Origin: Aromatoleum buckelii
GTDB lineage: Bacteria; Pseudomonadota; Gammaproteobacteria; Burkholderiales; Rhodocyclaceae
Length of the DNA stretch: 64,000 nucleotides
NCBI RefSeq assembly: GCF_012910785.2
Contig: NZ_WTVH02000010.1
Coordinates: 1,612,001 to 1,676,000 of the forward strand
Direction: 5' to 3'
The notes under the pieces are model-generated. The model was not told where the DNA came from. It did no database searches and was given only the letters and a program-made list of their open reading frames with translations. Below, piece after piece: positions 27,799-39,360 of the stretch (positions are counted from its first letter, which is position 1; every line of letters starts with the position of its first letter). The position numbers and the translations under genes were made by a program.

Positions 27799-28254
27799 GT
27801 CTCTCTCCTGACGAAATCTCAACGAATGCGGCGGCGGGAAACCCGCGCCGCGGCGAATGGACCCGCAGGGCCCGGATAACGAGGGTGCGGAAGAGTCCCG
27901 CTCCGCACGTCCCCCTGCAATCGCCCTTCCCGGCTTCCCGCGGCCGGCGCGACGAGGCCCTGCAAACAAGAGTGAGGGCGCGTGAAAAGTCGATAGGACA
28001 CCTCACTTGCTCGCCTACGTGACGGCAGAGACCTCGTTCAGTCGGGCTGGTACCATGCTGCCCCTGCCGGACGGTCTCGAAGCGAACCGACAGCGAGACC
28101 GGAAACCGATCGGTTTGATGTTCGGGTTCGCTCCGGCCCGAGCGCCAATCAAGCTACACCGACGCCGATAGCGTCGACGGGCGTTGCCCGGACACGCTAC
28201 CTTTCACACGTTACGCTGCGCATACACCAACCCTTTCGGCACTATCTCGACTCG
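27799..28254. other. 456-base intergenic region upstream of mutS
   Basis: No gene is supported here. It holds the divergent promoters for the small Cys-rich protein and mutS. A nested palindrome lies at 28081-28132. Short ORFs on the minus strand lack family resemblance. Confidence 0.5.
28081..28132. other. nested inverted repeats upstream of mutS
   Basis: An outer pair, AGCGAACC (28081-28088) and GGTTCGCT (28125-28132), encloses a perfect 14-bp palindrome, AAACCGATCGGTTT (28103-28116). There is no T run. It may be a regulator site or a structured leader; function unknown. Confidence 0.4.
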
Positions 28255-30867
28255 ATGGAACAACCGCTCAATCATCAGAAGGGTGCTGCGCCTACCCACA
28301 CTGCAATGATGCAGCAGTATCTCCGCATCAAGGCGCAGCATCCGGACACGTTGCTGTTCTACCGCATGGGAGACTTCTACGAGCTGTTCTTCGATGACGC
28401 GGAGAAAGCCGCGCGCCTGCTCGACATCACGCTGACGACGCGCGGGCAGTCGGCCGGCACGCCGATCCGCATGGCCGGGGTGCCTTTCCACGCGGTCGAA
28501 CAATACCTCGCGCGGCTCGTGAAGCTCGGCGAATCGGTCGTGATTGCCGAGCAGGTCGGCGAGCCGGGAGCGACCAAAGGGCCGATGGAGCGCGCGGTGA
28601 GCCGCATCGTGACGCCCGGCACCTTGACCGACGCGGCGCTGCTCGACGATCGCGCCGACTCGCTGCTGCTCGCGGCGACGCTGCATCGCGGAGTGCTCGG
28701 GCTCGCGTGGCTCAATCTCGCCAATGGCGACCTGCGAGTGATGGAATGCCCGGCCGAGCAGTTGCAGGCGCAGTTCGAACGGCTGCGCCCGGCTGAAGTG
28801 CTGGTGCCGGACGGGCTGGCGCTGCCGCTGGTCGAATCGCTGTCGCCGGTGCTGCGCCGGCTCGCCGACTGGCAGTTCGACGCGGCCAACGGGGAACGCC
28901 TGCTGAGCGCTCATTTCGGCACTCGGGACCTGGCCGGCTTCGACGCCGAAGGCCTGCCGGTTGCCCTCGCGGCCGCGGCGGCGCTGTTCGAGTACGCGCG
29001 CAGCACGCAGCGCCAGAGCCTCGAGCACGTTACCGGAATGCGCGTCGAGCGCGAAGCCGAATACCTGCGCCTCGATGCGGCGACGCGGCGCAACCTGGAA
29101 CTGACCGAAAACTTGCGCGGAGAGGCGTCGCCGACGCTGTTTTCGCTGCTCGACTCATGCATCACCAGCATGGGCTCGCGCTGGCTACGACATGCGCTGC
29201 ATCATCCGCTGCGCGATCGTGGAGTCGCTGCACAGCGCCACGGTGCCGTCGGGGAACTCGCCGGAGCGGACGCCGGCGCCCCCGCGGACACCGGTGACGC
29301 CCGAATGCTCGGCGACGTCCGTTCTGCGCTGCGCGGCGTGGCCGACGTCGATCGCATCACCGCGCGAATCGCGTTGCGCAGTGCGAGGCCGCGCGATCTC
29401 GCCGCGCTGCGCGACAGCCTTGCGCGCCTGCCGGAACTGCACGCCGCGCTCGGCCGCGCGCAGGCCCCGCTGCTTTGCGACCTGCTCGCCGCGATCGCGG
29501 TGCCGCACGACGCGCTCGATCTCCTCGTGCGCGCCGTCGCCGCCGAGCCGGCCGCTGCAGTGCGCGACGGCGGCGTGATCGCTCCCGGCTTCGACGCGGA
29601 GCTCGACGAACTGCGTGGCATCCAGTCGAACTGCGGCGAATTCCTGCTGGCGCTCGAAGCGCGCGAACGCGAACGCAGCGGCATCGTGAACCTCAAGGTC
29701 GAATTCAACAAGGTGCATGGCTTCTACATCGAAGTGAGCCACGCGAACACCGGCAAAGTGCCGGACGACTACCGCCGCCGCCAGACGCTGAAGAACGCCG
29801 AGCGCTACATCACGCCGGAACTGAAGGCGTTCGAGGACAAGGCTCTGTCGGCGCAGGAGCGCGCACTCGCCCGCGAGAAGCTGCTCTATGAAGCACTGCT
29901 CGAAACGCTCGCCGCACATATCCCGGCGCTGCAGCGCATTGCCCGCGCGCTTGCATGTCTCGATGGCCTCGGCGCGTTCGCGGAAACTGCGGTGCGCCAC
30001 GGCTACGTCTGCCCGCAGTTTTCGGAGCAGCCGGGCGTCGACATCACCGGCGGGCGCCATCCGGTCGTCGAGCGACAGGTCGAAGATTTCATTTCCAACG
30101 ATTGCCGCCTCGCCCCGACCCGCCGCATGCTGCTGATCACCGGGCCGAACATGGGCGGCAAATCGACGTTCATGCGCCAAGTCGCGCTGATCGCGCTGCT
30201 TGCTCACGTCGGCGCGTTCGTGCCGGCGCAAAGTGCGCGCCTCGGCCCGCTCGACGCGCTCTTCACGCGCATCGGCGCATCCGACGATCTCGCCTCAGGC
30301 CGCTCGACGTTCATGGTCGAGATGACTGAGGCATCGGCAATCCTCCACGGCGCAACCGAACAGAGCCTCGTGCTGATGGACGAGATTGGCCGCGGCACCT
30401 CGACTTTCGACGGGCTCGCGCTGGCATTCGCGATCGCCCGCCACCTGCTCAAGAAAAACCGCTGCCTGACGCTGTTCGCGACGCATTACTTCGAGCTAAC
30501 CCGCCTCAACGGCGACTACCCGGAATGCGCGAACGTGCACCTCGACGCCGTCGAGCACGCGCACCGCATCGTGTTCCTGCATGCGGTCGAGGACGGGCCG
30601 GCGAGCCAAAGCTACGGCATCGAAGTCGCGGCGCTCGCCGGCATTCCGGGGTCGGTCGTGCGCGACGCGAAACGGCGCCTGCGTGCACTCGAGAACCGCG
30701 AAATCGGCAATGGGCCGCAGGCGGACCTTTTTGCCGCGCTGCCGGATCGTGAACCCGCGACGCCGTCGCACCCGGCGCTTACCGCGCTCGCCGAACTGGA
30801 CCCCGACGCCCTGAGCCCGCGAGAGGCGCTCGAGCGTCTGTATGCGCTGAAAAGGATGACTGCGTGA
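28255..30867 (+). CDS. mutS: DNA mismatch repair protein MutS
   Basis: 870 residues, normal for MutS. The N-terminal mismatch-reading motif is in [11 protein letters not shown], with the clamp and lever domains in the middle and the C-terminal ABC-type ATPase with Walker [11 protein letters not shown] and Walker [17 protein letters not shown]. It recognises mismatches and recruits MutL. ATG at 28255 fits family alignments, but there is no good ribosome binding site ahead of it. Confidence 0.97.
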   Translation: MEQPLNHQKGAAPTHTAMMQQYLRIKAQHPDTLLFYRMGDFYELFFDDAEKAARLLDITLTTRGQSAGTPIRMAGVPFHAVEQYLARLVKLGESVVIAEQVGEPGATKGPMERAVSRIVTPGTLTDAALLDDRADSLLLAATLHRGVLGLAWLNLANGDLRVMECPAEQLQAQFERLRPAEVLVPDGLALPLVESLSPVLRRLADWQFDAANGERLLSAHFGTRDLAGFDAEGLPVALAAAAALFEYARSTQRQSLEHVTGMRVEREAEYLRLDAATRRNLELTENLRGEASPTLFSLLDSCITSMGSRWLRHALHHPLRDRGVAAQRHGAVGELAGADAGAPADTGDARMLGDVRSALRGVADVDRITARIALRSARPRDLAALRDSLARLPELHAALGRAQAPLLCDLLAAIAVPHDALDLLVRAVAAEPAAAVRDGGVIAPGFDAELDELRGIQSNCGEFLLALEARERERSGIVNLKVEFNKVHGFYIEVSHANTGKVPDDYRRRQTLKNAERYITPELKAFEDKALSAQERALAREKLLYEALLETLAAHIPALQRIARALACLDGLGAFAETAVRHGYVCPQFSEQPGVDITGGRHPVVERQVEDFISNDCRLAPTRRMLLITGPNMGGKSTFMRQVALIALLAHVGAFVPAQSARLGPLDALFTRIGASDDLASGRSTFMVEMTEASAILHGATEQSLVLMDEIGRGTSTFDGLALAFAIARHLLKKNRCLTLFATHYFELTRLNGDYPECANVHLDAVEHAHRIVFLHAVEDGPASQSYGIEVAALAGIPGSVVRDAKRRLRALENREIGNGPQADLFAALPDREPATPSHPALTALAELDPDALSPREALERLYALKRMTA

Positions 30868-30899
30868 GCACTTCGCCGGCCCGCCCCAAGAAGCGCTCA

Positions 30900-30916
30900 G
30901 TCCCGCCTGGCGGGAC
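30900..30916. repeat. short hairpin between mutS and the spermidine-synthase-like gene
   Basis: GTCCCGCC and GGCGGGAC flank a single T, followed at once by CGCGCGTAGCGCG, itself inverted. This looks like a REP-type intergenic element; only one copy was noticed in the window. Confidence 0.3.
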
Positions 30917-30940
30917 CGCGCGTAGCGCGAGGGTGCTCCA

Positions 30941-31696
30941 GTGAGCACGCCGATCGACATCAGCGAAGACCGCGGCGTCCGCTATCTTCATTTCGGCTCG
31001 GAATGGATCCAGGGTGCGATGCGCATCCGCCGGCCGCATGCACTCGAACTCGCCTACACGCGCGAGATGATGGCGGGCCTGCTGCTGCGTGATGCCGAGG
31101 CGTGGCCGCGCACCGCGCTGGTGATCGGCCTCGGCGCTGCCTCGCTGGTGCGCTTTGTGCATCGCCACTGCCCGCAGACGCGTATCCAGGTCGTCGAAAT
31201 CGAACGGCAGGTCGTCGCGGCTGCACGCCAGTTCTTCCGCCTGCCGGACGAGGACGCACGCTTTTCGATCCACATCGGCGACGGCGCCCGTTACGTGATC
31301 GAAACCGACCGCCGCTTCGACCTGATTCTCGTCGATGGCTTCGACCGCCACGCACGCGCCGGCGCGCTCGACACTGCGCCGTTCTACGCCGCGGCGCGTG
31401 CGCGCCTGTCGGACGCGGGACTGATGTCGACGAACCTCTTCGGCCGGTCGCGCGGGTTTCGCGCCAGCGTCGAGCGGATCATCGACGCGTTCGAGAACCG
31501 CGCGATCGCGTTTCCCTCGTGCGACAGCGGCAACGTCGTCGCATTCGGCGCGCAAGGTGAAGAGATCGCAGTGCCGGTGACGGAGTTGCGCGAACGTGCC
31601 CGGGCATTGAAAGACCGCACCGGCCTCGACCTCGGCCCGACCGTCGCCCGGCTCGAACAGGCTGGCAGTCTGCCGGGCGGCCGGCTGATCCTGTAG
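30941..31696 (+). CDS. spermidine synthase-like methyltransferase-fold protein
   Basis: 251 residues with a Rossmann core: VIGLGAASLVRFVHRH, then the acidic VVEIERQVV and VDGFDRHARAG regions typical of polyamine synthase-like proteins. The N-terminal part is shorter than in true SpeE, so spermidine synthesis is uncertain; many such proteins are of unknown function. GTG at 30941 follows GAGGG. It lies 73 bases after mutS on the same strand. Confidence 0.7.
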   Translation: MSTPIDISEDRGVRYLHFGSEWIQGAMRIRRPHALELAYTREMMAGLLLRDAEAWPRTALVIGLGAASLVRFVHRHCPQTRIQVVEIERQVVAAARQFFRLPDEDARFSIHIGDGARYVIETDRRFDLILVDGFDRHARAGALDTAPFYAAARARLSDAGLMSTNLFGRSRGFRASVERIIDAFENRAIAFPSCDSGNVVAFGAQGEEIAVPVTELRERARALKDRTGLDLGPTVARLEQAGSLPGGRLIL

Positions 31697-31738
31697 CTGC
31701 GCCTGCGGTCGCTTCAGGCCCTCGCTCTGCCCGCCCTG

Positions 31739-32458
31739 TCAGGCGGCTGCCGCTTCATGCGCCGGCGGGATCCACAGGCAGGTGCCTTTCGTCCCTTTCA
31801 CGATGTCCTGCAGCACCCGCTCGTGTTCGGCCAGTTCCTCGCCGCTTGCGCAGAGCACTTTCAGCGGAGGCCGATCGACGAGCACGCCGCCGGCTTCGGC
31901 GCTGCCCGGCACGGGCTCTTCGAGCACCATCATCAGGCTCTCCTGGCCGCGCGTCATCGCCAGGTAGACTTCGGCGAGCAACTCCGCGTCGAGCAATGCG
32001 CCGTGCAGCGTCCGCGACGCGTTGTCGATCTGGTGTCGGTCGCACAACGCGTCGAGCGACGCCTTCTTGCCCGGGTTCTGCTCCTTCGCCATCTTCAGCG
32101 TATCGATGACGCCCGCGCAAAGGCTGTCGAGCTTTCCGCGCCCGAGCCGCGACAGCTCGTGGTTCAGGAAGCCGACGTCGAAGTTCGCGTTATGGATGAT
32201 CAGTTCGGCGTCGCGGATGAAATCCTCGAACTCGGCCGCGATGGCGCTGAACGTCGGCTTGTCGGCGAGGAAATCCTCGGTGATGCCGTGCACCGCGATC
32301 GCCTCGGCATCGATGCCGCGCTCCGGGTTGATATAGACGTGGTAATGCCGTCCCGTCAGGTTGCGGTTCAGCAGCTCGACGCAGCCGATTTCAATGACGC
32401 GGTCGCCGTTGCGCCAGTCGAGGCCGGTGGTTTCCGTGTCGAGGACGATCTGTCTCAT
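31739..32458 (-). CDS. dnaQ: DNA polymerase III epsilon subunit (3'-5' proofreading exonuclease)
   Basis: 239 residues with the DEDDh exonuclease motifs: Exo I LDTETTGL (Asp7, Glu9), Exo II HNANFDVGFLNHE, and Exo III with LHGALLDAELLAEVYL carrying the catalytic His and Asp. It proofreads for the replicative polymerase. The C-terminal tail (about 185-239) differs from enteric DnaQ. ATG at 32458 fits the family start. It lies 38 bases after rnhA on the same strand, as in many proteobacteria. Confidence 0.95.
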   Translation of the reverse strand: MRQIVLDTETTGLDWRNGDRVIEIGCVELLNRNLTGRHYHVYINPERGIDAEAIAVHGITEDFLADKPTFSAIAAEFEDFIRDAELIIHNANFDVGFLNHELSRLGRGKLDSLCAGVIDTLKMAKEQNPGKKASLDALCDRHQIDNASRTLHGALLDAELLAEVYLAMTRGQESLMMVLEEPVPGSAEAGGVLVDRPPLKVLCASGEELAEHERVLQDIVKGTKGTCLWIPPAHEAAAA

Positions 32459-32496
32459 GCGTTTTCCCCAATATTGTTCCAGGCGCCGCCGAAGCT

Positions 32497-32958
32497 TCAG
32501 CCTGCGACAGTCGTGCCCTGCGTGCGCACCGCGTCGACGCCGCGACGGGCGAGTTCGTCCGCGCGCTCGTTCTCGACATGGCCGGCATGCCCCCGGACCC
32601 ACACCCACTGCACCTGATGACGGCTCGCGGCTTCGTCGAGCGCGCGCCACAGATCCTCGTTTTTCACCGGCGTCTTTGCCGCGGTCTTCCAGCCACGCGC
32701 CTTCCAGCCATGGATCCACTCGGAGATGCCTTTCTGCACGTACTGGCTGTCGGTATGCACGCGCGCGACGACTGGACGCTTGAGCAGTTCGAGCGCCCGG
32801 ATCACCGCGAGCAGTTCCATGCGGTTGTTCGTCGTGTGCGGTTCACCACCCCAGATTTCCTTCTCGTGCTCCCCCGAGCGCAGGATTGCGCCCCAGCCGC
32901 CTGGTCCCGGATTGCCGCTGCAGGCGCCGTCGGTGAATATTTCGATTTGATCGGTCAT
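32497..32958 (-). CDS. rnhA: ribonuclease HI
   Basis: 153 residues with the four catalytic acids in place: Asp10 ([15 protein letters not shown]), Glu48 (NNRMELLA), Asp70 (VHTDSQYV) and an Asp in NERADELAR near 134. It removes RNA from RNA:DNA hybrids. ATG at 32958 overlaps the stop of the methyltransferase gene by four bases (ATGA). Confidence 0.96.
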   Translation of the reverse strand: MTDQIEIFTDGACSGNPGPGGWGAILRSGEHEKEIWGGEPHTTNNRMELLAVIRALELLKRPVVARVHTDSQYVQKGISEWIHGWKARGWKTAAKTPVKNEDLWRALDEAASRHQVQWVWVRGHAGHVENERADELARRGVDAVRTQGTTVAG

Positions 32959-33695
32959 TTAGTCTTTTGTACTCCGCCCGTCACCTGGCGCCCCCGCTGG
33001 GCCACCGGCGAGAGCCGTTTGGCTGTGGCGCGACGATCGCGCCAGTTGGGGGTGATCAGGCGCATTCCCTGCACCCGCTTGATTCCCTGAAGGATGTAGG
33101 CGCCGCCGAATATCGGCCACCAGCGATCCCCGGCCTTGTCGATGAATCGCCAGCGTTCGAGCCATTTTCCGCTCGTGACCGCGGGCGCGTAGCAGCCGAA
33201 ACTGCCCGACTGGGTTTCGAATCCCAGCAGCGCGAGCCAATCCTTCGTGCGGCGCACCGACAGATACTGTCCGCGCCACGGGAATGCCCCGTTGCCGCGT
33301 GCCAGCAGGCGGCGCACGCCCCACAGGCTGAGCGGGTTGAAACCGCTGATGATGACGTTGCCTTCGGGCACCAGCACGCGTTCGACCTCCCGCAGCACCT
33401 GATGAGGGTTCGGCGAAAACTCGAGCACGTGCGGCAGCAGCACCAGATCGAGAGTGGCGGTGGCGAACGGCAGCGCTTCAGCGTTGGACATCACTTCGGC
33501 CTCGCCCAGCCGCGCGCAACGGAAGCGAAACGGCATGCGGTTGCCGCGCAGGAACTCGTGCTCGGGCAGCCCGATCTGAACTGCGTTGTAGCCGAAAATA
33601 TCGGCCACCATGACGTCGAACTTGGCCGACTCCCACTGCAGCAGGTATTGTCCCTGCGGGGTTTCAAGCCAGTCCGACAGACTGAGGATGGACAT
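32955..33695 (-). CDS. SAM-dependent methyltransferase of the gloB-rnhA-dnaQ block
   Basis: 246 residues. A class I methyltransferase fold starts near residue 20, but the first SAM-binding loop is weak; [27 protein letters not shown] matches the post-motif region. E. coli YafS sits at the same position between gloB and rnhA. The substrate is unknown. The start codon at 33695 shares its bases with the start of gloB on the other strand (CATG). Its stop overlaps rnhA. Confidence 0.8.
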   Translation of the reverse strand: MSILSLSDWLETPQGQYLLQWESAKFDVMVADIFGYNAVQIGLPEHEFLRGNRMPFRFRCARLGEAEVMSNAEALPFATATLDLVLLPHVLEFSPNPHQVLREVERVLVPEGNVIISGFNPLSLWGVRRLLARGNGAFPWRGQYLSVRRTKDWLALLGFETQSGSFGCYAPAVTSGKWLERWRFIDKAGDRWWPIFGGAYILQGIKRVQGMRLITPNWRDRRATAKRLSPVAQRGRQVTGGVQKTK

Positions 33696-34485
33696 GAACG
33701 ATCAGCACTCAAAAATCGGCAGCATCGAAATTATCCCTCTCCCGGCGTTCCGGGATAACTACCTGTGGCTGCTGCGTCGCGGCCAGCTTGCAGCAGTCGT
33801 CGACCCGGGTGACGCGGCAGTCGTCGAAGACGGTCTCGCGGCGCAGGGACTCGACCTTTGCGCGATCCTGCTGACCCATCACCACGCGGATCACGTCGGT
33901 GGCGTCGCCGAGCTGATCGCAAGCCGCGACATCCCGGTATTCGGCCCGGCTACGGCAGACATCGAAGGCGTGAACAATCCGGTTGCCGAAGGCGACGAAG
34001 TCAATCTCGATCGGCTCGGCATCCGCTTTCGCGTGCTCGAAGTGCCCGGCCATACCGCGAGCCACATCGCCTATCTCGCGCCGGGCCTCCTGTTTCCCGG
34101 TGACACGCTCTTCAGCGCCGGCTGCGGACGGCTGCTCGGCGGAACCGCTGCGCAACTTCATGCTTCGCTGCGCCGCCTTGCAGAGCTGCCCGGCGACACC
34201 GCCGTGTATTGCACCCATGAGTATACGCTCGCCAACCTCGCGTTTGCGCGTGTCGCCGACCCCGGGAATCCCGAGCGGGACGAATGGCTCGTCGAATGCG
34301 AGGCGCGGCGCGATGCCGGGCAGCCGACGCTGCCGACCACCATCGAACGCGAGCGGCGCGTGAACCCCTTCCTGCGCACGGGCGAACCGGCAGTGATGGG
34401 CGTGATCGCCGACCGCACCGGCTGGCGCCCGCGCGACTCGCTCGAATGCTTCACCGCGCTGAGGGCCTGGAAGGACGTTTTCTGA
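33694..34485 (+). CDS. gloB: hydroxyacylglutathione hydrolase (glyoxalase II)
   Basis: 263 residues. The metallo-beta-lactamase metal motif THHHADHVGG supplies His62, His64, Asp66 and His67; later ligands are in VPGHTASH, FPGDTLFSAGCGR and CTHEYT. It hydrolyses S-lactoylglutathione to lactate in methylglyoxal detoxification. ATG at 33694 has GAGG eight bases upstream and is the last start compatible with the family N-terminus. It overlaps the divergent methyltransferase start by two bases. Confidence 0.95.
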   Translation: MNDQHSKIGSIEIIPLPAFRDNYLWLLRRGQLAAVVDPGDAAVVEDGLAAQGLDLCAILLTHHHADHVGGVAELIASRDIPVFGPATADIEGVNNPVAEGDEVNLDRLGIRFRVLEVPGHTASHIAYLAPGLLFPGDTLFSAGCGRLLGGTAAQLHASLRRLAELPGDTAVYCTHEYTLANLAFARVADPGNPERDEWLVECEARRDAGQPTLPTTIERERRVNPFLRTGEPAVMGVIADRTGWRPRDSLECFTALRAWKDVF

Positions 34486-34590
34486 CGCGAAAAACCGAGG
34501 TCCGCGCGGCGGCGTCGACACCGGTTTGACGCCCCCCCGCCCCTGCCCTAGAGTCCACCCTCTTTTTTCCTCTCCCGGGGCGCCGGCTCA

Positions 34591-36075
34591 ATGGCGATTC
34601 GTTTCGCAAGCCTCCTGTTTCTCGTGTTCCTGGGCATCGCTTCGGGGGCTGTCGTGGCGTCTGCCGATTCGACGGCGCCGGGTCTCTCGCCGGAGCCGGA
34701 CGCGACCAGCTTCGTCGTCAGTGATGAGGCCGCTCCGGATGGCCTTAAGATGCCTCGCGGGCCGGTCCTCGAACTGACGGACCCTCCGCTGCGCGTGCTC
34801 ACGCTCGACCTCACGCGTGACGCCAACGATATCTGGGACCGCATTCGCCGCGGTTTCGGCATGCCGGACCTCGACAGCGAGGTGGTTGCCGAACAACAGC
34901 TTTTCTACATCAACCGCCCGGGTTTCCTGAAAAAGGTTTTCGAGCGTGGCGGGCGCTATCTCTACCACATCGTCGACGAGCTCGAACGCCGCGGCATGCC
35001 GACCGAGCTCGCGCTGCTGCCGATGGTCGAAAGCAGCTACAACCCGATGGCCTACTCGCGCTCGCACGCGTCCGGGCTGTGGCAGTTCATCCCCTCGACA
35101 GGGCGGAACTACAACCTCACACAGGACACATGGGTCGACGAGCGGCGCGACGTGATCGCCTCCACCGCCGCGGCGCTCGACTACCTGCAGACGATCTACG
35201 ACATGCACGGCGACTGGCATCTGGCACTCGCCTCGTACAACTGGGGCGAAGGTGCGGTCGGCCGCGCGATTCAGCGCAACCTCGACGAGGGGCTTCCGGC
35301 CGAATACAGCCACCTGCGCATGCCCGGGGAAACACGCAACTATGTACCCAAGCTGCAGGCGCTGAAGAACATCGTCGCACAGCCCGAGCTGTACCGATTT
35401 GAACTTCCCTACGTGCCGAACAGCCCCCACTTCGTCACCGTCGACGCTCCCGCGACGATCGAACTCGCGACCGCGGCCCGCCTTGCCGGAATGCCGCTCG
35501 ACGAGTTCCTCGCCCTGAACCCCAGCCACAACCGTCCGGCCGTCACCGAAGGCAGCGCGCTTGTCGTGCCCGTCGATCGCGCCGAACAGTTCCAGCTGCG
35601 GCTCGCCGAACATCAGCGCAACGGGACGCAGTGGCGCACCTATGAATTGCAGCGCGGCGAGACGCTCGCCTCCGTGGCGCGGGCTTTCGGCCTGTCGCTG
35701 AACCAGCTCTACCAGATCAACCGGCTCGATGCGCGCAGCCGTGTAAGCGCCGGCTACTCGCTGCTCGTCCCTGACGGCGTCGATCCAGGCAATCAGCCCG
35801 GCGATGTGCTCGAAGAGGCCGGCTCCCCCGCGCACTCGATCGTCCCGCGGTTGACTGGCGGCAAGACCGTCAGGATGGATGCGAAGGGCACGGACAAGTC
35901 GACCGCGACGAAAGGCACGAAACCCGCGGCGAAGAACGGCGCCAAGCGCGCGGCTGGCAAAAACGCGGGGACTGCGACGAGGAAAACTCCAACCGCGCCA
36001 GCAGCGAAAAAAATGAGCGGCGGACCGGAGAAATCGACGTCGGGCAAGAAGCAGCCGCAAAAAAACCAGCGCTGA
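34591..36075 (+). CDS. mltD: membrane-bound lytic murein transglycosylase, MltD-like
   Basis: 494 residues. It has a signal sequence (about 1-25), then an SLT domain with the catalytic Glu in LLPMVESSYNP and the motifs SGLWQFIPSTGR and ASYNWGEGAVGRA. One LysM repeat covers about residues 348-393 (YELQRGETLASVARAFGLS). The last 70 residues are a low-complexity Lys/Ala/Thr tail, possibly for wall binding. It cleaves peptidoglycan glycan chains. No lipobox Cys is seen, so membrane anchoring is not certain. Confidence 0.9.
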   Translation: MAIRFASLLFLVFLGIASGAVVASADSTAPGLSPEPDATSFVVSDEAAPDGLKMPRGPVLELTDPPLRVLTLDLTRDANDIWDRIRRGFGMPDLDSEVVAEQQLFYINRPGFLKKVFERGGRYLYHIVDELERRGMPTELALLPMVESSYNPMAYSRSHASGLWQFIPSTGRNYNLTQDTWVDERRDVIASTAAALDYLQTIYDMHGDWHLALASYNWGEGAVGRAIQRNLDEGLPAEYSHLRMPGETRNYVPKLQALKNIVAQPELYRFELPYVPNSPHFVTVDAPATIELATAARLAGMPLDEFLALNPSHNRPAVTEGSALVVPVDRAEQFQLRLAEHQRNGTQWRTYELQRGETLASVARAFGLSLNQLYQINRLDARSRVSAGYSLLVPDGVDPGNQPGDVLEEAGSPAHSIVPRLTGGKTVRMDAKGTDKSTATKGTKPAAKNGAKRAAGKNAGTATRKTPTAPAAKKMSGGPEKSTSGKKQPQKNQR

Positions 36076-36173
36076 GGACAGAGCGTGGGCCGATCGTTCG
36101 CTCGCAATGCATTGCGGCGGCAAAGGTAAGTGGCGGAACAGCCGGAAGCCCGAAACTTCGACTGCTGTCGCGC

Positions 36174-38249
<2,076 letters not shown>

Positions 38250-38265
38250 AGGATAACGGAGCAGA

Positions 38266-38293
38266 CAGGAAAAGGGCCGCTTGCGCGGCCCCC
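38266..38293 (-). terminator. intrinsic terminator after slyD
   Basis: On the minus strand GGGCCGC, a GCAA loop and GCGGCCC (38274-38291) are followed by TTTTCC. It lies 24 bases past the slyD stop. Confidence 0.7.
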
Positions 38294-38315
38294 TTCGTGC
38301 GGGATCAGCGAATCA

Positions 38316-38795
38316 TCAGTGGTGGTGTCCGCCGGCCCCGTGAACGTGACCGTGCGAGAGTTCTTCGGCAGTTGCCGGACGCACCTCTGCGACGGTGACA
38401 TCGAACACGAGGGCCGTGCCGGCGAGCGGGTGATTGCCGTCGACGACGACCTTGCCTTCGGCAATGTCGGTGATGCGGTAAATCATCTCCTCTTCGCCGT
38501 CGTCACTGACGCGTTCGAACGACATGCCGACTTCGATGTTGTCGGGGAACTGGCCGACTTCCTCGACCAGCACCAGCTCTTCGTCGTAGTCGCCAAAAGC
38601 GTCTTCGGGCTGCAGCTTGATCTTGACCTGGTCGCCGACCTTCTTGCCGTGCAGCGCTTCTTCCAGCGCCGGGAAGATGCCGTCGTAGCCGCCGTGGAGG
38701 TAGACCAGCGGTTGCTGACCGTCGTCGATCATGTTGCCGTCCGGATCGACGACGGTGTAGTTAAGCGTTACCACGCTGTTCTTGACGATTTCCAT
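38316..38795 (-). CDS. slyD: FKBP-type peptidyl-prolyl isomerase, SlyD
   Basis: About 159 residues. An FKBP domain (VVTLNYTVVDPDGNMIDDG) is interrupted by the insert-in-flap chaperone domain (about 75-125). The C-terminus is His-rich (HGHVHGAGGHHH) and should bind nickel or other metals. SlyD acts in protein folding and hydrogenase nickel delivery. ATG 38795 is chosen by comparison with SlyD N-termini; ATG 38801 is also possible. The start overlaps the end of the upstream bcp gene by about 35 bases. Confidence 0.92.
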   Translation of the reverse strand: MEIVKNSVVTLNYTVVDPDGNMIDDGQQPLVYLHGGYDGIFPALEEALHGKKVGDQVKIKLQPEDAFGDYDEELVLVEEVGQFPDNIEVGMSFERVSDDGEEEMIYRITDIAEGKVVVDGNHPLAGTALVFDVTVAEVRPATAEELSHGHVHGAGGHHH

Positions 38796-39270
38796 GTGCA
38801 TTCTCTGTTAGTTTCCTGACCAGTTCGAAAACCCCCGCCACGTGGCCGCGGGCGGAAACGTCCTGGAGCTTGTGGCGGATGACGCCTTCCTTGTCGATGA
38901 CGAAAGTCGTCCGCACCACCCCCATCTTCTTCACACCGTCGACTTCCCTCGGCTGCCACACGTGGTAGAGCCGGCAGACCTCCCTCTCGACGTCAGAGAG
39001 CAGACGTACCGACAACCCGTGCTGGTCGCGAAACTCGGCGTGGGTCAGGCAATCGTCGGGACTCACACCGACCACGATGCAGTCATGACGGGCAAAGTCG
39101 TCTTCGTGATCGCTGAAGTCGGCCGCCTGGCGCGTGCATCCCGGGGTGTTGTCGCGCGGATAAAAGTAGAGGACCACATGATGCCTGCCGCGTTCCGCGG
39201 CGAGGTCGAAAACCTCCATCTCCGCATCCGGCAATGAAAACGCTGGCGCCATCTCACCGATCTGCAGCAT
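38761..39270 (-). CDS. bcp: peroxiredoxin of the Bcp/AhpC-TSA family
   Basis: 169 residues, thioredoxin fold. The peroxidatic Cys is in DNTPGCTRQAADF, but there is no second Cys five residues later as in E. coli Bcp; another Cys occurs in HDCIVVGVSPDD and one in REVCRLYH. It reduces organic hydroperoxides with thiol reductants. ATG at 39270 fits the family. Its 3' end runs into slyD, so the two are probably co-transcribed. Confidence 0.88.
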   Translation of the reverse strand: MLQIGEMAPAFSLPDAEMEVFDLAAERGRHHVVLYFYPRDNTPGCTRQAADFSDHEDDFARHDCIVVGVSPDDCLTHAEFRDQHGLSVRLLSDVEREVCRLYHVWQPREVDGVKKMGVVRTTFVIDKEGVIRHKLQDVSARGHVAGVFELVRKLTENAHGNRQEQRGNA

Positions 39271-39360
39271 GTGATCCCCCTGACGTGCGAAAGATTCTAA
39301 CGGAGAGCCGGAGCGAACTCTACCGGTAACCGGAGCGGGCCGCAGCGCCCTGAAAAGTCT

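Noticed and set aside
27785-28006. Minus-strand small frames upstream of the Cys-rich gene
   Set aside because: Arg/Ala-rich translation, no ribosome binding site, no family match; probably chance in a GC-rich promoter region.
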